Shown: positions 39,166 through 50,009 of the stretch, in pieces | How the letters are laid out: every line of letters begins with the position of its first letter | Position numbering within the stretch: position 1 is the first letter of the stretch | Source: Eutreptiella sp. 'Long Island Sound 2002' | Taxonomy: Eukaryota; Euglenozoa; Euglenophyceae; Eutreptiales; Eutreptiaceae | Assembly (NCBI GenBank): GCA_964036045.1 | Contig: OZ038389.1 | Coordinates: 65,414,453-65,478,452 of the forward strand | DNA: 64,000 nt | Direction of reading: 5' to 3' | Program-made: the position numbers and the translations under genes | Notes under the pieces: model-generated | Databases searched by the model: none | Told to the model about the DNA's origin: nothing | What the model saw: only the letters and a program-made list of their open reading frames with translations

Positions 39166-42003
39166 ATGTCCACAGGGGTGTGCTCCGTGATCGAAGATCG
39201 GGATTGGTTCCTGATGGCCACGCTGCTGGCGGCCCTGCCCAAAGTGGCCGAGAAAATGGTGGTGCTGCGGCAGTTCTTTTGGGACGAAGGGTCCGGCCAG
39301 TGGAACGTCGCGGTGAAGAAAGTTTACCAGAAAGTGTCATTGGGGGACGGGCAGTCGCGCAAGAGGGGCCGCTCGGCAGCGAGCGGTGTCGGTGAGGCCG
39401 CGGTTCCGGCAGCCCCGAAGCGCAAGGCAACGGCCTCCAAGTCCACGCCGTCCCCGGCATGCGCACTGCCCGTTAGCGCCGGCTCCGGCGGCGCGTCCCC
39501 GGGCCCCTTCGCGCACCCGACGCCCTCCGCCCCGCCGGTCCCGGGCGCACCGCCGATGCTGCTTCAGGCCGGCGCCCCCCCTTTGACCGCGGCTCGGCCA
39601 ATGCCCGGCCCCACGCCCCCCCGAAGCACCGCTCAACCCCCGGGCCCTCTGCATCGCGCCCCGGCCCCTGCCCCCCCCCTCCCCCTCTTGCACGGGATCA
39701 CGCCGGACCGCGACACGGGCCTCGTGACGCTCGTGGGAGAGGGCCTGACCCCCGACTGCACGGTCCAGTGCCACCTCGCTGGCCAGCCCCAGCGCTGGAC
39801 CCAGTTCGGTTCCCTCCAGCCCCACACCCTCCGCACGATCCCGACGGGCGGCGGCGCCGCCGTCTGCGTGGCCCACTGCGTTGTGGACCCCCTGGTCTTC
39901 CCGGAGGCCACCGGGGCCGTGGTAGTGGCCGTGTTCGCTGCCGCGCCCGGCCCCCACCCGCCAGGCCTCGTCCATCCGGAGCAGTTCGCCCGGGGCTGCC
40001 CCACGTTCCACTTCTTCCGCCCGCCCCCGGGGCTCGTGCCCGGGGCCGCGCCGGTCCCGGTCTGCGGCGCGGCCCCGGGCGCCGCCCCGGATCCCACAGC
40101 CCCCGCCCCGGATGCCGCTGCCGCGGGCACCCCCGCGCCCCACGACCCGAGCCTAGGCCAGTCCGCCGGCCCGGGCCCGCGCATGGGACGGCTCGCCAGC
40201 GGCCTGGGCTGCGTGGAGGCGTGCTTCCTGCTGGAAATGCAGGAGCACGTCACCCGCGTGTACTGCATGTCCGCGCAGCAGCTCGAGCGTGCGGTGCTGC
40301 ACTGCGGTGGGGCCGCGCTGGCGTCCGCCCGAGCGTCAGGCGGGCGCCGCGCGCTCCCGGTGCTGGAGGATTCCGGCGGCCTGGTCGGCGTGACCGGGTG
40401 CCGTGTGCTGCAGCGGCGGCTGCCGGCGATCGTGGCCGAGCTGTTCGGGGCGAAGGCCCGCGTGGCGGCCGCAGAGGCCGCCGCCCGTGCGCACGAGGAG
40501 ACGTCGTGGTTCACGCACTGCATGGACCTGACCCTGCGGCACAGCCCCTGCCCCCGCGTGCGCGGCGCAGCTCACCCGCGCTGCCACGTGGGGCAGTTCC
40601 TACTCACCAACCGCAATGCCGGCAGCGCGTCTCGGGCCCTCCTGGTGTACGTGTCCCGCAGCGTCCGCCCGGCGCCGGCCGCGCGGGCCGCAGGCTGCGA
40701 GCGCGACGCCCTGCTGCTGGCCGCAATGCTGGAGAGCGACGGATTCGCGGTGCAGTTAGTGCGTGAGGGCGAGGTTAGCCTCCCGCGCCTGGCCCGCGAG
40801 ATCGCCGCGCTGCCGTCGGGGCTCCAGCGGCTCGCCGTCTTCTTCTTGGGGCACGGGTGTCCGGGCCGGGTCACGCCCGACGGCCACGGCGTCCCGGAGG
40901 CGTTCTTCGTGCTCCGGCGCACGGACCTCGCCGCCGGGCCCGGCATCGCTGATGCCGTCTCGGCGGCCGCGTTCGCGCGGCTGGTGGACCAGCTCCGGGC
41001 TAAGGCGCCGCGGCATGCGGCAGTGCTGTTGGACTTCTGCCACGCGCAGGGCATCACCCACTACCTCGGGGCCCAGCGGGCCCTGCCCTCGGGGCCGACG
41101 GCTGCGGGCCTGCCTGGGGCCGGGGCCTCCGCGCCGGGCCGGGGGGGCAGCGTGGAGGTGGTGCACTCATGCGGAGCCGACTGCGAGACCCCGGACGACG
41201 TGTCGTTCTCGCGGCGGCTGGTGGACGTGCTCACCACCTCCACGTCCAGTCTGTCGTGCAGCATGTCGCTGTCGCAGGCCACACGGATGGTCAGTATGCT
41301 GCCGGACTTCCGCGCCACACGCCCGGGGCTGGTGGCGCTGCAGGGGACCGGCACCTTCACGTTCGGGCCCTGGCGGCGCCGGGCCCTGCAGGCCGCGCGC
41401 GCGGAGATCAACGCCATCCTGGGGGTCTCCCTCAACGTGCCGTGCCTGGCCCTGCGCCTGCCCGCCATCCCGGCGACGCGGTCTCGGCTGCGGAGGCGGC
41501 CCGAACGGCGGGTGGGGGCGGGCGTGCCGCACGCGGAGGTACTAAACATTGGTCTGGATGAGGGGCAGGTGGTTGACGCAGTGCCTCATGATGCCACCGC
41601 GGTGTCGGGCCACACGGGCGATTCCCTGGATCATGCTGCCGGGGCCCTTGCCATTGCCGTCCCTGCGCCTGCCAGCCTCACGCCTTGTTCCACACCCGGC
41701 CCACCCGATGGACAGAAGCACGACCCAACGGTATTGCGGGTACCACAGAGCTACGACCGCCTGGTGCAGCCACGTCAGTTGCCGGTGCCCACCCTCACGG
41801 CTCAGGGGCACATGTACACGCAGGCGCTGGTGCTGTATGCGGTGGAGGCGCGGCGCCGGCAGCAGATGCTGGACAAGGCCCTGATGTGGCGAGGGGCTAT
41901 GACTGAGGCTCTGGCGCGCGGGCAGATCGTGGCGGAGGAGGAGAGTGAATTGGTGTGGACGTTGGAGCAAAATGTCTGCATGCAGTCACGCAGACGCCAC
42001 TAG
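39166..42003 (+). CDS. Caspase-like (clan CD fold) protein with IPT-like and Pro-rich regions
   Basis: An intact 945-codon ORF from ATG 39166 to TAG 42001-42003, far longer than neighbours and clearly GC-richer than its surroundings. Residues 1-62 are a mixed N-terminal region (EDRDWFLMATLLAALPKVAE). Residues 63-175 are basic then Pro/Ala-rich. Residues about 176-265 (ITPDRDTGLVTLVGEGLTPD) resemble an IPT/TIG beta fold. Residues about 489-760 look caspase-like: ALLVYVSRSV, a GxxxDALLLAAMLESDGFAV helix-strand, RLAVFFLGHG with candidate catalytic His563, and AVLLDFCHAQG with candidate Cys625 (62 residues later). HSCGADCETPDDVSFSRRLV follows, with the layout of the late caspase-fold strand. The C-terminus is charged and helical. 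Function is inferred: a metacaspase/paracaspase-related protease or a pseudoenzyme. The DFC rather than the more usual D-x-C-H-S-G context is unusual. No intron is needed. Confidence 0.6.
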   Translation: MSTGVCSVIEDRDWFLMATLLAALPKVAEKMVVLRQFFWDEGSGQWNVAVKKVYQKVSLGDGQSRKRGRSAASGVGEAAVPAAPKRKATASKSTPSPACALPVSAGSGGASPGPFAHPTPSAPPVPGAPPMLLQAGAPPLTAARPMPGPTPPRSTAQPPGPLHRAPAPAPPLPLLHGITPDRDTGLVTLVGEGLTPDCTVQCHLAGQPQRWTQFGSLQPHTLRTIPTGGGAAVCVAHCVVDPLVFPEATGAVVVAVFAAAPGPHPPGLVHPEQFARGCPTFHFFRPPPGLVPGAAPVPVCGAAPGAAPDPTAPAPDAAAAGTPAPHDPSLGQSAGPGPRMGRLASGLGCVEACFLLEMQEHVTRVYCMSAQQLERAVLHCGGAALASARASGGRRALPVLEDSGGLVGVTGCRVLQRRLPAIVAELFGAKARVAAAEAAARAHEETSWFTHCMDLTLRHSPCPRVRGAAHPRCHVGQFLLTNRNAGSASRALLVYVSRSVRPAPAARAAGCERDALLLAAMLESDGFAVQLVREGEVSLPRLAREIAALPSGLQRLAVFFLGHGCPGRVTPDGHGVPEAFFVLRRTDLAAGPGIADAVSAAAFARLVDQLRAKAPRHAAVLLDFCHAQGITHYLGAQRALPSGPTAAGLPGAGASAPGRGGSVEVVHSCGADCETPDDVSFSRRLVDVLTTSTSSLSCSMSLSQATRMVSMLPDFRATRPGLVALQGTGTFTFGPWRRRALQAARAEINAILGVSLNVPCLALRLPAIPATRSRLRRRPERRVGAGVPHAEVLNIGLDEGQVVDAVPHDATAVSGHTGDSLDHAAGALAIAVPAPASLTPCSTPGPPDGQKHDPTVLRVPQSYDRLVQPRQLPVPTLTAQGHMYTQALVLYAVEARRRQQMLDKALMWRGAMTEALARGQIVAEEESELVWTLEQNVCMQSRRRH

Positions 42004-44129
42004 CCCAACAGAAGGGCGTGGCTGAGGTTTGGTGTGTGATTATTCCTGTCCCCCCAGTCCCAGATCATGCGGCACCTCTCAGTTGCACGATCGGCTCCGT
42101 GCGCATGTAGACTGGCAGGCTTCACCCAATAGTTCATGGTGTCCCTGCCCTGCCTCATTGGGCAGTGCAGGTTGCCTGCACAAATTGATTCACTTGTGCC
42201 CATTGTCACGCGTGTGTGTGCGCTTGCCAACGCACGCGTTTGTCCGAGACTGTCACTGCCACGGCTGTGTACGTCGGGACACCCGAACCTCATCCCCTCC
42301 GCCAGTATCACCATTCAGTGGCATATCAAGTGCCCCCCCCCCCCCCACACACACACCATTGGTGTCCGCAACATGCGCACACGGCACATCGGTCGTGCAT
42401 GTTCGCCGGGGCTTTTGAGAATGAGACCACGGCACCGCTCCCGGGTGCCAGAAGAGGTGTGGCCTTGCTTCTGGATCCCGCCTGCAATGTGCCTTATTAG
42501 TTGCAGGCCAGGCAATACACCACACATCCACGTTCACGACACACGGCTATCGGGCCACAATAAAGTGTATTCACGCCCGGGGACACCACATGCCTGCCGC
42601 AAAGTCTTCGTCCTCGCTCAAGCCTCGGCTGCCATTGGCTGGTAACGAATGCCACCTGGGACGTTACCCGATGCTGACCGAAATGACGATTTTTCAGCAT
42701 TGCAAAGCATGATCTCCCTTACCCCCACTGACCTGCTGCTTATGCCGTACTGTCGCATGTTGTCAATTTGGTTCTTTCTCAGTTGCCACACACGCCCGTG
42801 GGACCTCCCAGGGCTTTTGTATGTGTGGTGATGCGGTTACAACCGACACAGTGGTGAGCGTTCCAAGGTGATGTGCTCCCCATGAGCCAGCTCCCCTTGG
42901 TGCAGTCAGTATAGCTAACCTCTTACCGGTGATTCAATGATTTGGGAACCAGGGTTCACCAGTGTAGCCGTATCCTACAACCTGGATCCCAGCTTGCCAC
43001 ACCCTCGCTTGCATAAGGGGAACTCAACCATGAAAATTTTGACATGCTTTTGAACGGTGTGGAAAAAGTGGGCTGCTCAGTGTGCAAGAGTAAGGACAGG
43101 TGGTACTGGTGACGCAATGCTTCATGGTGTAGACCTCAGACCGTTCAAGTTTGTGGCACTTGCCGCATTGCTACGCTCCAACTGTTGCAGAATGGCCTCT
43201 GGTCGCGCAATTTTTTCGCTGTTTGTGGTCTGACGAATAATACACTCTGCACCTTGTTGCTCCGTTTGTCTACTCTGCGCGCGCGGCTTTCTGCGTCTAG
43301 CGGGTATCGGGTGCTGAAGACGAATTACCACAAGGGACCACATCCGGCTGGCATTTAAAGTGGGCAGACACAATGGTGTGTAACGGTATTGGTTTGCGCA
43401 TTAGGCACCACAGAGTGAGTGTGCATCCTCCCTGGCTTCGCCCCATGGAGCTTGTCTCGGCTGGCGGTTAATGTGCTGAATTTTGACGCGCGCCCTGACT
43501 TTCTTCTTGTTGAAATACAGTTACGCGTTTGTGACATGTCCTTTGTCTAAATGTTTCACCTGATGGGTGCAGGCATGCCACATCCGAGCGTGTGATGGCT
43601 GAGTACCCGATTTTCAGTATGTGACTGAACGCACTAATCATGCGGAGCACTGGTGTAACCTCAGCCTCTCTGTGGTGCATCTCGGGCACTTGCTCTGTTA
43701 CATTGTGCAGGGTATTGCAACTCCCCTGCCTTCCCTTGCACTGTTAGGTGAAGAGGTAAAATTGTGCTGTTGACAGGAAGTTTGGCTGAGCTGGAAACAT
43801 GGTGGACCTGCCCGGGTTTGGTAAAAGAGTGTTACGTGTAGTGGGTAGTTGCCGCAAATACACCTCAAAGACATCCGGTGGACTGCAACATGCTATGTGA
43901 TGTGACTGTTGCCTGATGCTGATGCTGCGCCTACTTCTGCTGTTACGAACATGCTGTAGTGATGGGCTGAGCCCTGCGAGTCTACAATCTACTGCAGCTT
44001 CCTTCATCTGGTACCTTTTGTGCCGCAGAGAGGCGCCATCATGCACCTATGTCTCGCCTTGATGATCACCCGTAGAGATGTTCAAGACACTTGGAACCTG
44101 TTTTGCTTGTGCTCGGTTTTGGGTTCACA

Positions 44130-44130
<1 letters not shown>
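42004..44130. other. No supported gene; polyadenylation signal near 42559
   Basis: AATAAA stands at 42559-42564, about 560 bases after the caspase-like ORF, and may serve it. The rest shows only short frames without domains. Confidence 0.35.

Positions 44131-44131
<1 letters not shown>

Positions 44132-44162
<31 letters not shown>
44132..44162. repeat. GT microsatellite
   Basis: An uninterrupted TG run of about 30 bases; a second GT/GC run lies at 44232-44262. Confidence 0.9.
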
Positions 44163-44164
<2 letters not shown>

Positions 44165-44269
44165 TGTGTGTGGGATGCTCCCAATGCTCCTTGTAATCTG
44201 ACCGCCCTTGTTGAGTAAGTGCTTTTCATTGTGTGTGTGTGTGTGCGCGCGCATGTGTGTGTGCCCTCA

Positions 44270-45240
44270 GATTGAATGTGGGCAAGAGTATGTTGCCCCC
44301 AGACACCTTTGCCTGATGCTGCATCTGGACACCGGTTGGAATGACAGACACAAATTTTTTCTCTCTGAGGATCCAAGGTGGTAGGACTCAGAAATGGATC
44401 CTCGTGCTTCAACCATACATCCAGTATTTCCTTGTCCTTGAATTGACCAGCGGTTTCCCCCTTGCATTTTCCGTTGTCCGGCTTCTTGGATGCTTGTGGG
44501 CACTGCCAAATGCATGAGCATCTCACCCAGGATGCCCAGATCACTGGAGGCTGCACCAAAGAAATTCTCTCGATTACCAGCATATTGCATGATGTGTAGC
44601 ACCCATGGTCTCCTCATTCGTTCCCATTGTCATGGAGACATTGTGACTTCTCATAGAAACATTGGTGAATAGGGGGTATGCAGTGGCCTTCTCTATGGAA
44701 CTACAAGAAGCATCTGCGGGGGGGGGGTAACATAATCGCTCTTGTTTGCCCAGTTTAAATTGAAATGTTTGATGGCGATGAAGATGGCATTGATACCATA
44801 CTTGCTTGCGGCAGCGGGGCCGAGGTGCAGCCCACGCCGATGTTCCTTCTTTTGACCTTCTGCATTATTCTAGTTGTATGCCTCAAGCTATTGGGAGCCA
44901 ACAGCAAAGTATTGCCATGACGGCCATGTTGGGTGTGCCCGTTTGGGTTTAGTGGACAGAAGTCCAAGTCCAGCCCCCCCCCCCCCCCACGCCCACGCTC
45001 AATTAGCACTTACCCGTGTGCAGTACCCTGGGGGGGGGGCGTCAATTTGGGTCTTCCAATTTTGATTAGAGAGGGAGTGTTAGTGTGCAGGGCATGTGCA
45101 TGACGTGCATGGGGCGTGTAGGGTAATTTTTTGGGCTTATTCTAATTCCTACCCCTGTTTTTGGGGTGGATTCTACCCCTCGGATGGTTGAGTGGGTGAG
45201 TGGATGGGATGGGGCGATTTGGGATGATTTTCCCTCATGG
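44270..45240. other. No supported gene
   Basis: Only short frames are present; a C run lies at 44977-44990 and a G run at 45030-45038. Confidence 0.35.
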
Positions 45241-45245
45241 ACTTG

Positions 45246-45340
45246 CCCCTTTCCGGTTGGGGATATGGGCCGGCCCCATTCGAGTTGGGGATATGGACTG
45301 GCCCCTTTCCGGTTGGGGATATGGACGGGCCCTTTTCCCT
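45246..45340 (+). repeat. Short tandem repeat (TTGGGGATATGG units)
   Basis: Three units of GGTTGGGGATATGGxCxGGCCCC separated by about 27-34 bases. Confidence 0.8.
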
Positions 45341-45836
45341 CACCTATTGTCCCCCATTTGCCCAGTCTGATGCTACAAGGTGCATCTATGTGTATTGTGA
45401 AATAGGCATGCTAAGTTGGGGACATGGTGATACATCTAGCGTGTCTGCCGCGGAGCATCAATTTTTGCCTTTCATGTCCTCAGACCTATGTGCTTTTTTT
45501 TATGCAGTTGAGCATTGGAGACAGGGTGTTCTACACTAGGTCTACTGGGCTTTGGGTACCCGCGAAGGTGGTTGGTCTGTTGCACGATGGGCATGTGGAG
45601 TTGGAGTATGATCAAGGTGGTGTGCAGGTCGTCAATCATTGATGCCCCATGGACTCCATCTCCTTTGGTATCCCCACTCTCGAGTCTCCACCACCATCCC
45701 CATCAATTGCCACAATTGATGTCCCTCCGGAAGTTCCTTTAGACCCCCTTGTTGATGGAAGCCCTGTTCGCGGTCGCTCCCCAACATGACCCTCATCACA
45801 TTCCCCGGCCCGAGGCTTCATTGGGTAATGGTGAAT

Positions 45837-46451
45837 CACCTCGAAGAGAGGTTGTTAGATCAAGCGCAGGCGCGGGTGTCGTATACCCCCCCTTTTTTGG
45901 GGTCATTCGCGTAGCATACCCCAAGGCATGATATTGGATGTCCAACCCCTTGTAAAATCATTATTTTGCCCAATAAGACCATCCCCCAATGGATTTTTTC
46001 ATTCTGAGGCCTCTATCCCCTAAAACTGGATATCACTTTTTTGAGCAGGGGGGGGTGGGTGGGGGTGGGGGTGGTGGTGGGGTCAAAAGTTTTCGCTAAG
46101 AAGGCTCCAAGCAGTGGGGAAGCGGATCGCCATCACACAACCGCCGGTGGAATGGTAATGCAGTTGATACAAAGTTTTCGGTCGGCGGTTCGAATCTTGG
46201 TCCGCCAACTGTTGGCGGCGGCGGCGGCGGCGGCGCCGTATTCACCCGACCAGGGTTGGAACGGCTGACCAAAAAGGCTGCAGTCAGCTGCATTACCATT
46301 CGGCCACTGCTTGGTCTGCAGGATAGCGTCTCCCCACTGCTTGGGGCCCCGTCTGCCACTGACAAAAAACCCAGACTGTGTGCTTCTGTCTGACTGACTG
46401 CTGGCCTAGCTAAGGGACTGATTGGCTGAATGTCAACCTCTCTTCGAGGTG
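45837..46451. mobile_element. Small inverted-repeat element with foldback core
   Basis: The ends are an 18-bp perfect inverted repeat: CACCTCGAAGAGAGGTTG (45837-45854) and CAACCTCTCTTCGAGGTG (46434-46451). Inside, 46104-46350 is an imperfect long inverted repeat (CCAAGCAGTGGGGA on the left, TCCCCACTGCTTGG on the right; AATGGTAATGCAG on the left, CTGCATTACCATT on the right). It surrounds a B-box-like GGCGGTTCGAATCTTGG and a GGC repeat. There is no transposase, so MITE or foldback. Related fragments are at 36073-36225, and the right-end motif with GGCAATAGAATTT recurs at 7885 and 32315. Confidence 0.6.
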
Positions 46452-47490
46452 CATTGCCAAAGGCAATAGAATTTGGGGATTGAATCTGGCAAAGTCATCA
46501 TAAAAGTAGCGCGCAGGGAGCGCACAAGGCAAACACTCCCCAGGAAGGTTGGATTTTGAGCTCCTCCTGTGTGTCTACTGGTTGGACAAGGTGGTGTTAT
46601 TGGTGCATTTCTGTGTACTTGAAATTCTTGCATCCAAGCCACTATAGTGTACCTTGTACTGTGCAGAAGACTCTTTTTCGCAATTTCAGCCATGGATGTC
46701 AATTGTATCGATACGCACCCAGGGTTAGGGTCAGGGTCCAATGCCTCACAGGATCACACAGATTCTGATGTGTCATCGTTGACATGTGTTGATGGTGGTC
46801 TCCCAAGTGGTGTGGAAGAAGACCATGACAGTGACACCGAGATTGTGTGGACAAAGAGTGCGCGTGGAGTATGGGGTTTGGCAAATGCTTTGCCCACAAG
46901 AAATTGTACTTCATGCGTGATGTTCCTGACCTAGACTGCTTGCCACATCAGCTCGAGCCCCCTGCCAAACGTGCTGCCAAGCTTGCTCCTAAACCTCATG
47001 CCAGACCCTGATGGTTGGTGCCCTACGGACCTTGGGAACATTTCCCTTCTTCCATTTGGCGCGACGAGGACCCGGACGGGGATGATACGTATTTATGCCC
47101 ATTGTGTGCACACAAGGAGACTTCAGAGTGCTACCAATGCCATCTATTTTTGTCCAATAAATGCATGGCCGATCATTCGTGTGACTTGCCAGATGATCGG
47201 CCATAATTATATTCTATTGTTTCTTACGTTCGGACATTGAGAAAAACTACGTATTTTGAATAATTTCACTTCAGATGTGTTCCACATGTACCTAGACACG
47301 TTAGCATGGCATGCTCAGGATTGGGACCCACTCATCTTGGAATACCCTGCTAGAGCTGCCATTTGGGCGGTAATACACCCGGTTATCTTGTTGGGTAAGT
47401 ACAACACATGGGGGGGCATACATGGGGGCAAGCAAAGGAGGGCCGGGATTGCTTCGACCAAACATATTGCTAGCTTGCTACCAAGAATTG
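46452..47490 (+). pseudogene. Fragmentary Cys-rich coding sequence
   Basis: Two coherent pieces. From 46692, MDVNCIDTHPGLGSGSNASQ leads to an acidic DHDSDTEIVWTKSARGVWGL. From 46871 in another frame, MGFGKCFAHKKLYFMRDVPD passes an in-frame TGA at 47009-47011 and continues to a Cys-rich end (YLCPLCAHKETSECYQCHLF, then C-x3-H-x-C) at 47206. The C-terminal Cys pattern resembles the zinc-binding tail of some transposases, but I cannot assign it. A 12-bp inverted repeat (47165-47176 and 47193-47204) overlaps the end. Confidence 0.3.
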
Positions 47491-47496
47491 CCCGGG

Positions 47497-47742
47497 ATTT
47501 GCCCGTACAAACGGGCCGGGTTCCGGGCCGGTATTTGCCCGTACAAATGGGTTGGCGTTTGGGCGGTCAGGGAGCTGGGCATATCGGGGATCCGGCCCGG
47601 CAGTTTGGCCCCTAGGTGCCCCGCCATTTGCCCGCACAAACGGGCCGGGGTCCGGGCCGGGATTTGCCCGTACAAACGGGTCGGCGTTTGGGCGGTCAGG
47701 GAGCCTGGCATATCGGGGCCGATCCGGCCACAGAGTTTTGCT
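47497..47742 (+). repeat. Two tandem copies of about 130 bp
   Basis: Copies at 47497-47613 and about 47628-47742 share TTTGCCCGTACAAACGGG, GGCGTTTGGGCGGTCAGGGA and CATATCGGGG. Within each, TTTGCCCGTACAAACGGGCCG is itself repeated. Confidence 0.75.
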
Positions 47743-47749
47743 CCAAGGA

Positions 47750-48836
47750 GTTGCTGAATTTTGCCTGTACAAATCGACTGCTCGGCCCGGCATTTGGATC
47801 GCCATTTCAGTGGACAACCCTAGAGGAATCCTGCCAATATTGTTGGCTAGGGCACAATTTGGGGTGCAAGATACCTGGCAAATTTCAAATCTGGCCCGCC
47901 AATCCTGCGAGTGATACCGTGAGCTTAAGTACCCTGCCTTCCTCAGCTATCTAGCTACACGTGCATTGTGCACGTGCTTCTCATTCTGTTGTAAGGTGCT
48001 GTTGAGGATGCAATCTGGCTCCTTAGGTGGCTTGGGGAGGGGGGTTGGGGTGAAACATTAGATTGTGCAACATTGTGGTGCTCTAGAATGGTATATAAGG
48101 ACAAAAATATTAGCAGTGGTACCAAAACCCCCCAATTTCCCCCTGCAATAGCCGCGCCGTGCGCGCGCTGTGCAGTAACACCCCCATACTCGGCCATGGA
48201 CGAAAATTTTCCTCTCGTGCTTTTGGTGCTGTAGACTCCGGAATCTTGAGGCCGGTACCTTTGACAACTAATTATTGGCCAGAGACCCCTGGGCAGGGGG
48301 GGGGGGGGGCATTCCATCCTAGGATGGAATGCTATCACTCTGGTTTTTTTTGTGTTGTCCGTTCGCCAGTTCTGATTATGGCCTCCAGTCAGTCATGCTT
48401 GCTTGCTTGTGAGTGAGTGGTCGTCTTCGTACCAAACTAATCTAGACCATTGCTGAGCAGCTGTGTGTCAGAGAGGGCCAGTACCCTAGCGGTAGCTTAC
48501 TGGGTGTCCAATGCTAAGGTTTAATTCCCAGAAGCTGAAGAATACTGATTCTGTTTTTCTCCATTTTTTGACAGCTCATCGTGAAAGTACTGAAAGTACT
48601 GGGACACCCTAGGAGGAGGGGGGTCCCAGCCAACCCCCCCACCCCTTCAACCCCCCCCCCCCCCTCCCCCTCTTACAATACATCCCTGACTCCAGGGCTT
48701 GCTTGCTTGGTAGACTGAACATATCAGATACGTTTGTGGTTTGCTTCCTCCACCACCACTTCTGCTTCCTTGCTGTCACTTCAGTCATGTTATGCCGAGG
48801 ATCTATCCAATTTGAGCCTATTTGAGGCGTTTCCAG
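47750..48836. other. No gene; palindrome at 48309-48332 and tRNA-like fragment
   Basis: A 24-bp perfect palindrome (GCATTCCATCCTAGGATGGA, completed by ATGC) lies at 48309-48332. A tRNA-like stretch at about 48475-48535 has an A-box-like CTAGCGGTAGCTTACTGG and a B-box-like AAGGTTTAATTCCCAG. C runs lie at 48649-48665. Confidence 0.45.
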
Positions 48837-50009
48837 ATGAAAACAAGTGATTGGCCCCCCCTCGTCGGCGCATGCACTCTCTCCACAATCGTTGGCGTGG
48901 CGTTTGGCGCATGGTGCCTGAACATCTTGCATGGGCGGCGGGAGGTGCCAACCAAGGAGAACGCTCTGGATGTTAGGCATGTGAGAGCCGGCAGCGTGGT
49001 GATTCGAATGGGTTCCGCAGGCATCACTCTTACCTTCGACACAGAGGCTGAAAACTTGCAAGCTCATGAAATGAACACGGCATCATTGTCTAATCTCGGA
49101 TCGGATGAAAAGGCGCCGTCGGCACGCAACGTACCTGGGAGTAGTGGGGAGACGGACACAGGCGCCGACGTGGAGCTGTTGCGACAACAGTACGAGGCGG
49201 ATATTCGAGAGATTAAGGAGCTGCTAAAGGAGTTGAAGGCCACTACAAAATCGACACAGCCGGCCTCAGGGCCACCCAAACATGGATATGTGGTGCGTGG
49301 AGACAGCCTGAGGAGTATTTTCTTACTAGACGAAGACCACGCACGTCGTGTACAGTGCTCCGAGTTGCACGAGTCCGAAGGCTTCCAGAGGTTTGCCGGT
49401 GGGAGCGTCATGTGTGGCGAGCAGACGTCATTCGTGCAAAACAGAGCCCGTGGTCAGCACAGACCAGCACAGCGACACAGTTCAGGAAAGTGATATTTTA
49501 CCTCCCCGTTTGCTTGCTCCGCCTGCATCGTGCCATGGTGTGCGTTCGCTGGCTACACGAGAACAGTGCCCTGCGTGTCGCACTCCCAACGGTGTTGCCC
49601 CTCTGCACTGCAATGCAGTTCTATGTGCTCTTGCCTCTGGGCTCTGAATCCCGCACCTTTGGACAGGCCGCAATCTGAAGAGTATTCCGGAAAAAGCAGC
49701 GCCAGTCCTCCCTCGATCCATCCATCACTCCAGCCCTCACTCATTCAATCCAACGACTTCACCTCGAAGACCAGTAGCCCTACAGGCTCCCCTGTGTGCA
49801 GGGAAGCGGATCCGACACGAGACATTTGCGTGCCGTACATTAAAACCGAAACCCAAAAACCGGCGCCGAGGCACAACAGCTCCCGATTGAGCCCTCGCGA
49901 CCGCAGCAATCGCAACAGTCCTCGCGAGCATGCGGTTGCTGGGACGGGCCAAGCGACGTGTGCATTGCCTGTTTGCCAGGGATTGCCAGACTGTAAAACC
50001 AAGGCATAG
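48837..50009 (+). CDS. Two-exon gene: membrane-anchored coiled-coil protein
   Basis: Proposed exons are 48837-49390 and 49667-50009. The donor is CAG|AG-then-GTTTGC (after 49390) and the acceptor TTTGGACAG (to 49666); codon phases match (2+1), and the stop is TAG 50007-50009. The predicted protein is about 298 residues. Residues 8-28 (GACTLSTIVGVAFGAWCLNI) are a single hydrophobic segment, likely a signal anchor. Residues about 114-145 (VELLRQQYEADIREIKELLK) are coiled coil. The second exon encodes a Ser/Pro-rich, basic tail (PAPRHNSSRLSPRDRSNRNS). An acceptor-like CCAG directly before ATG 48837 leaves open that an earlier exon exists. AATAAA occurs at 50984. No family is recognised. Confidence 0.5.
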
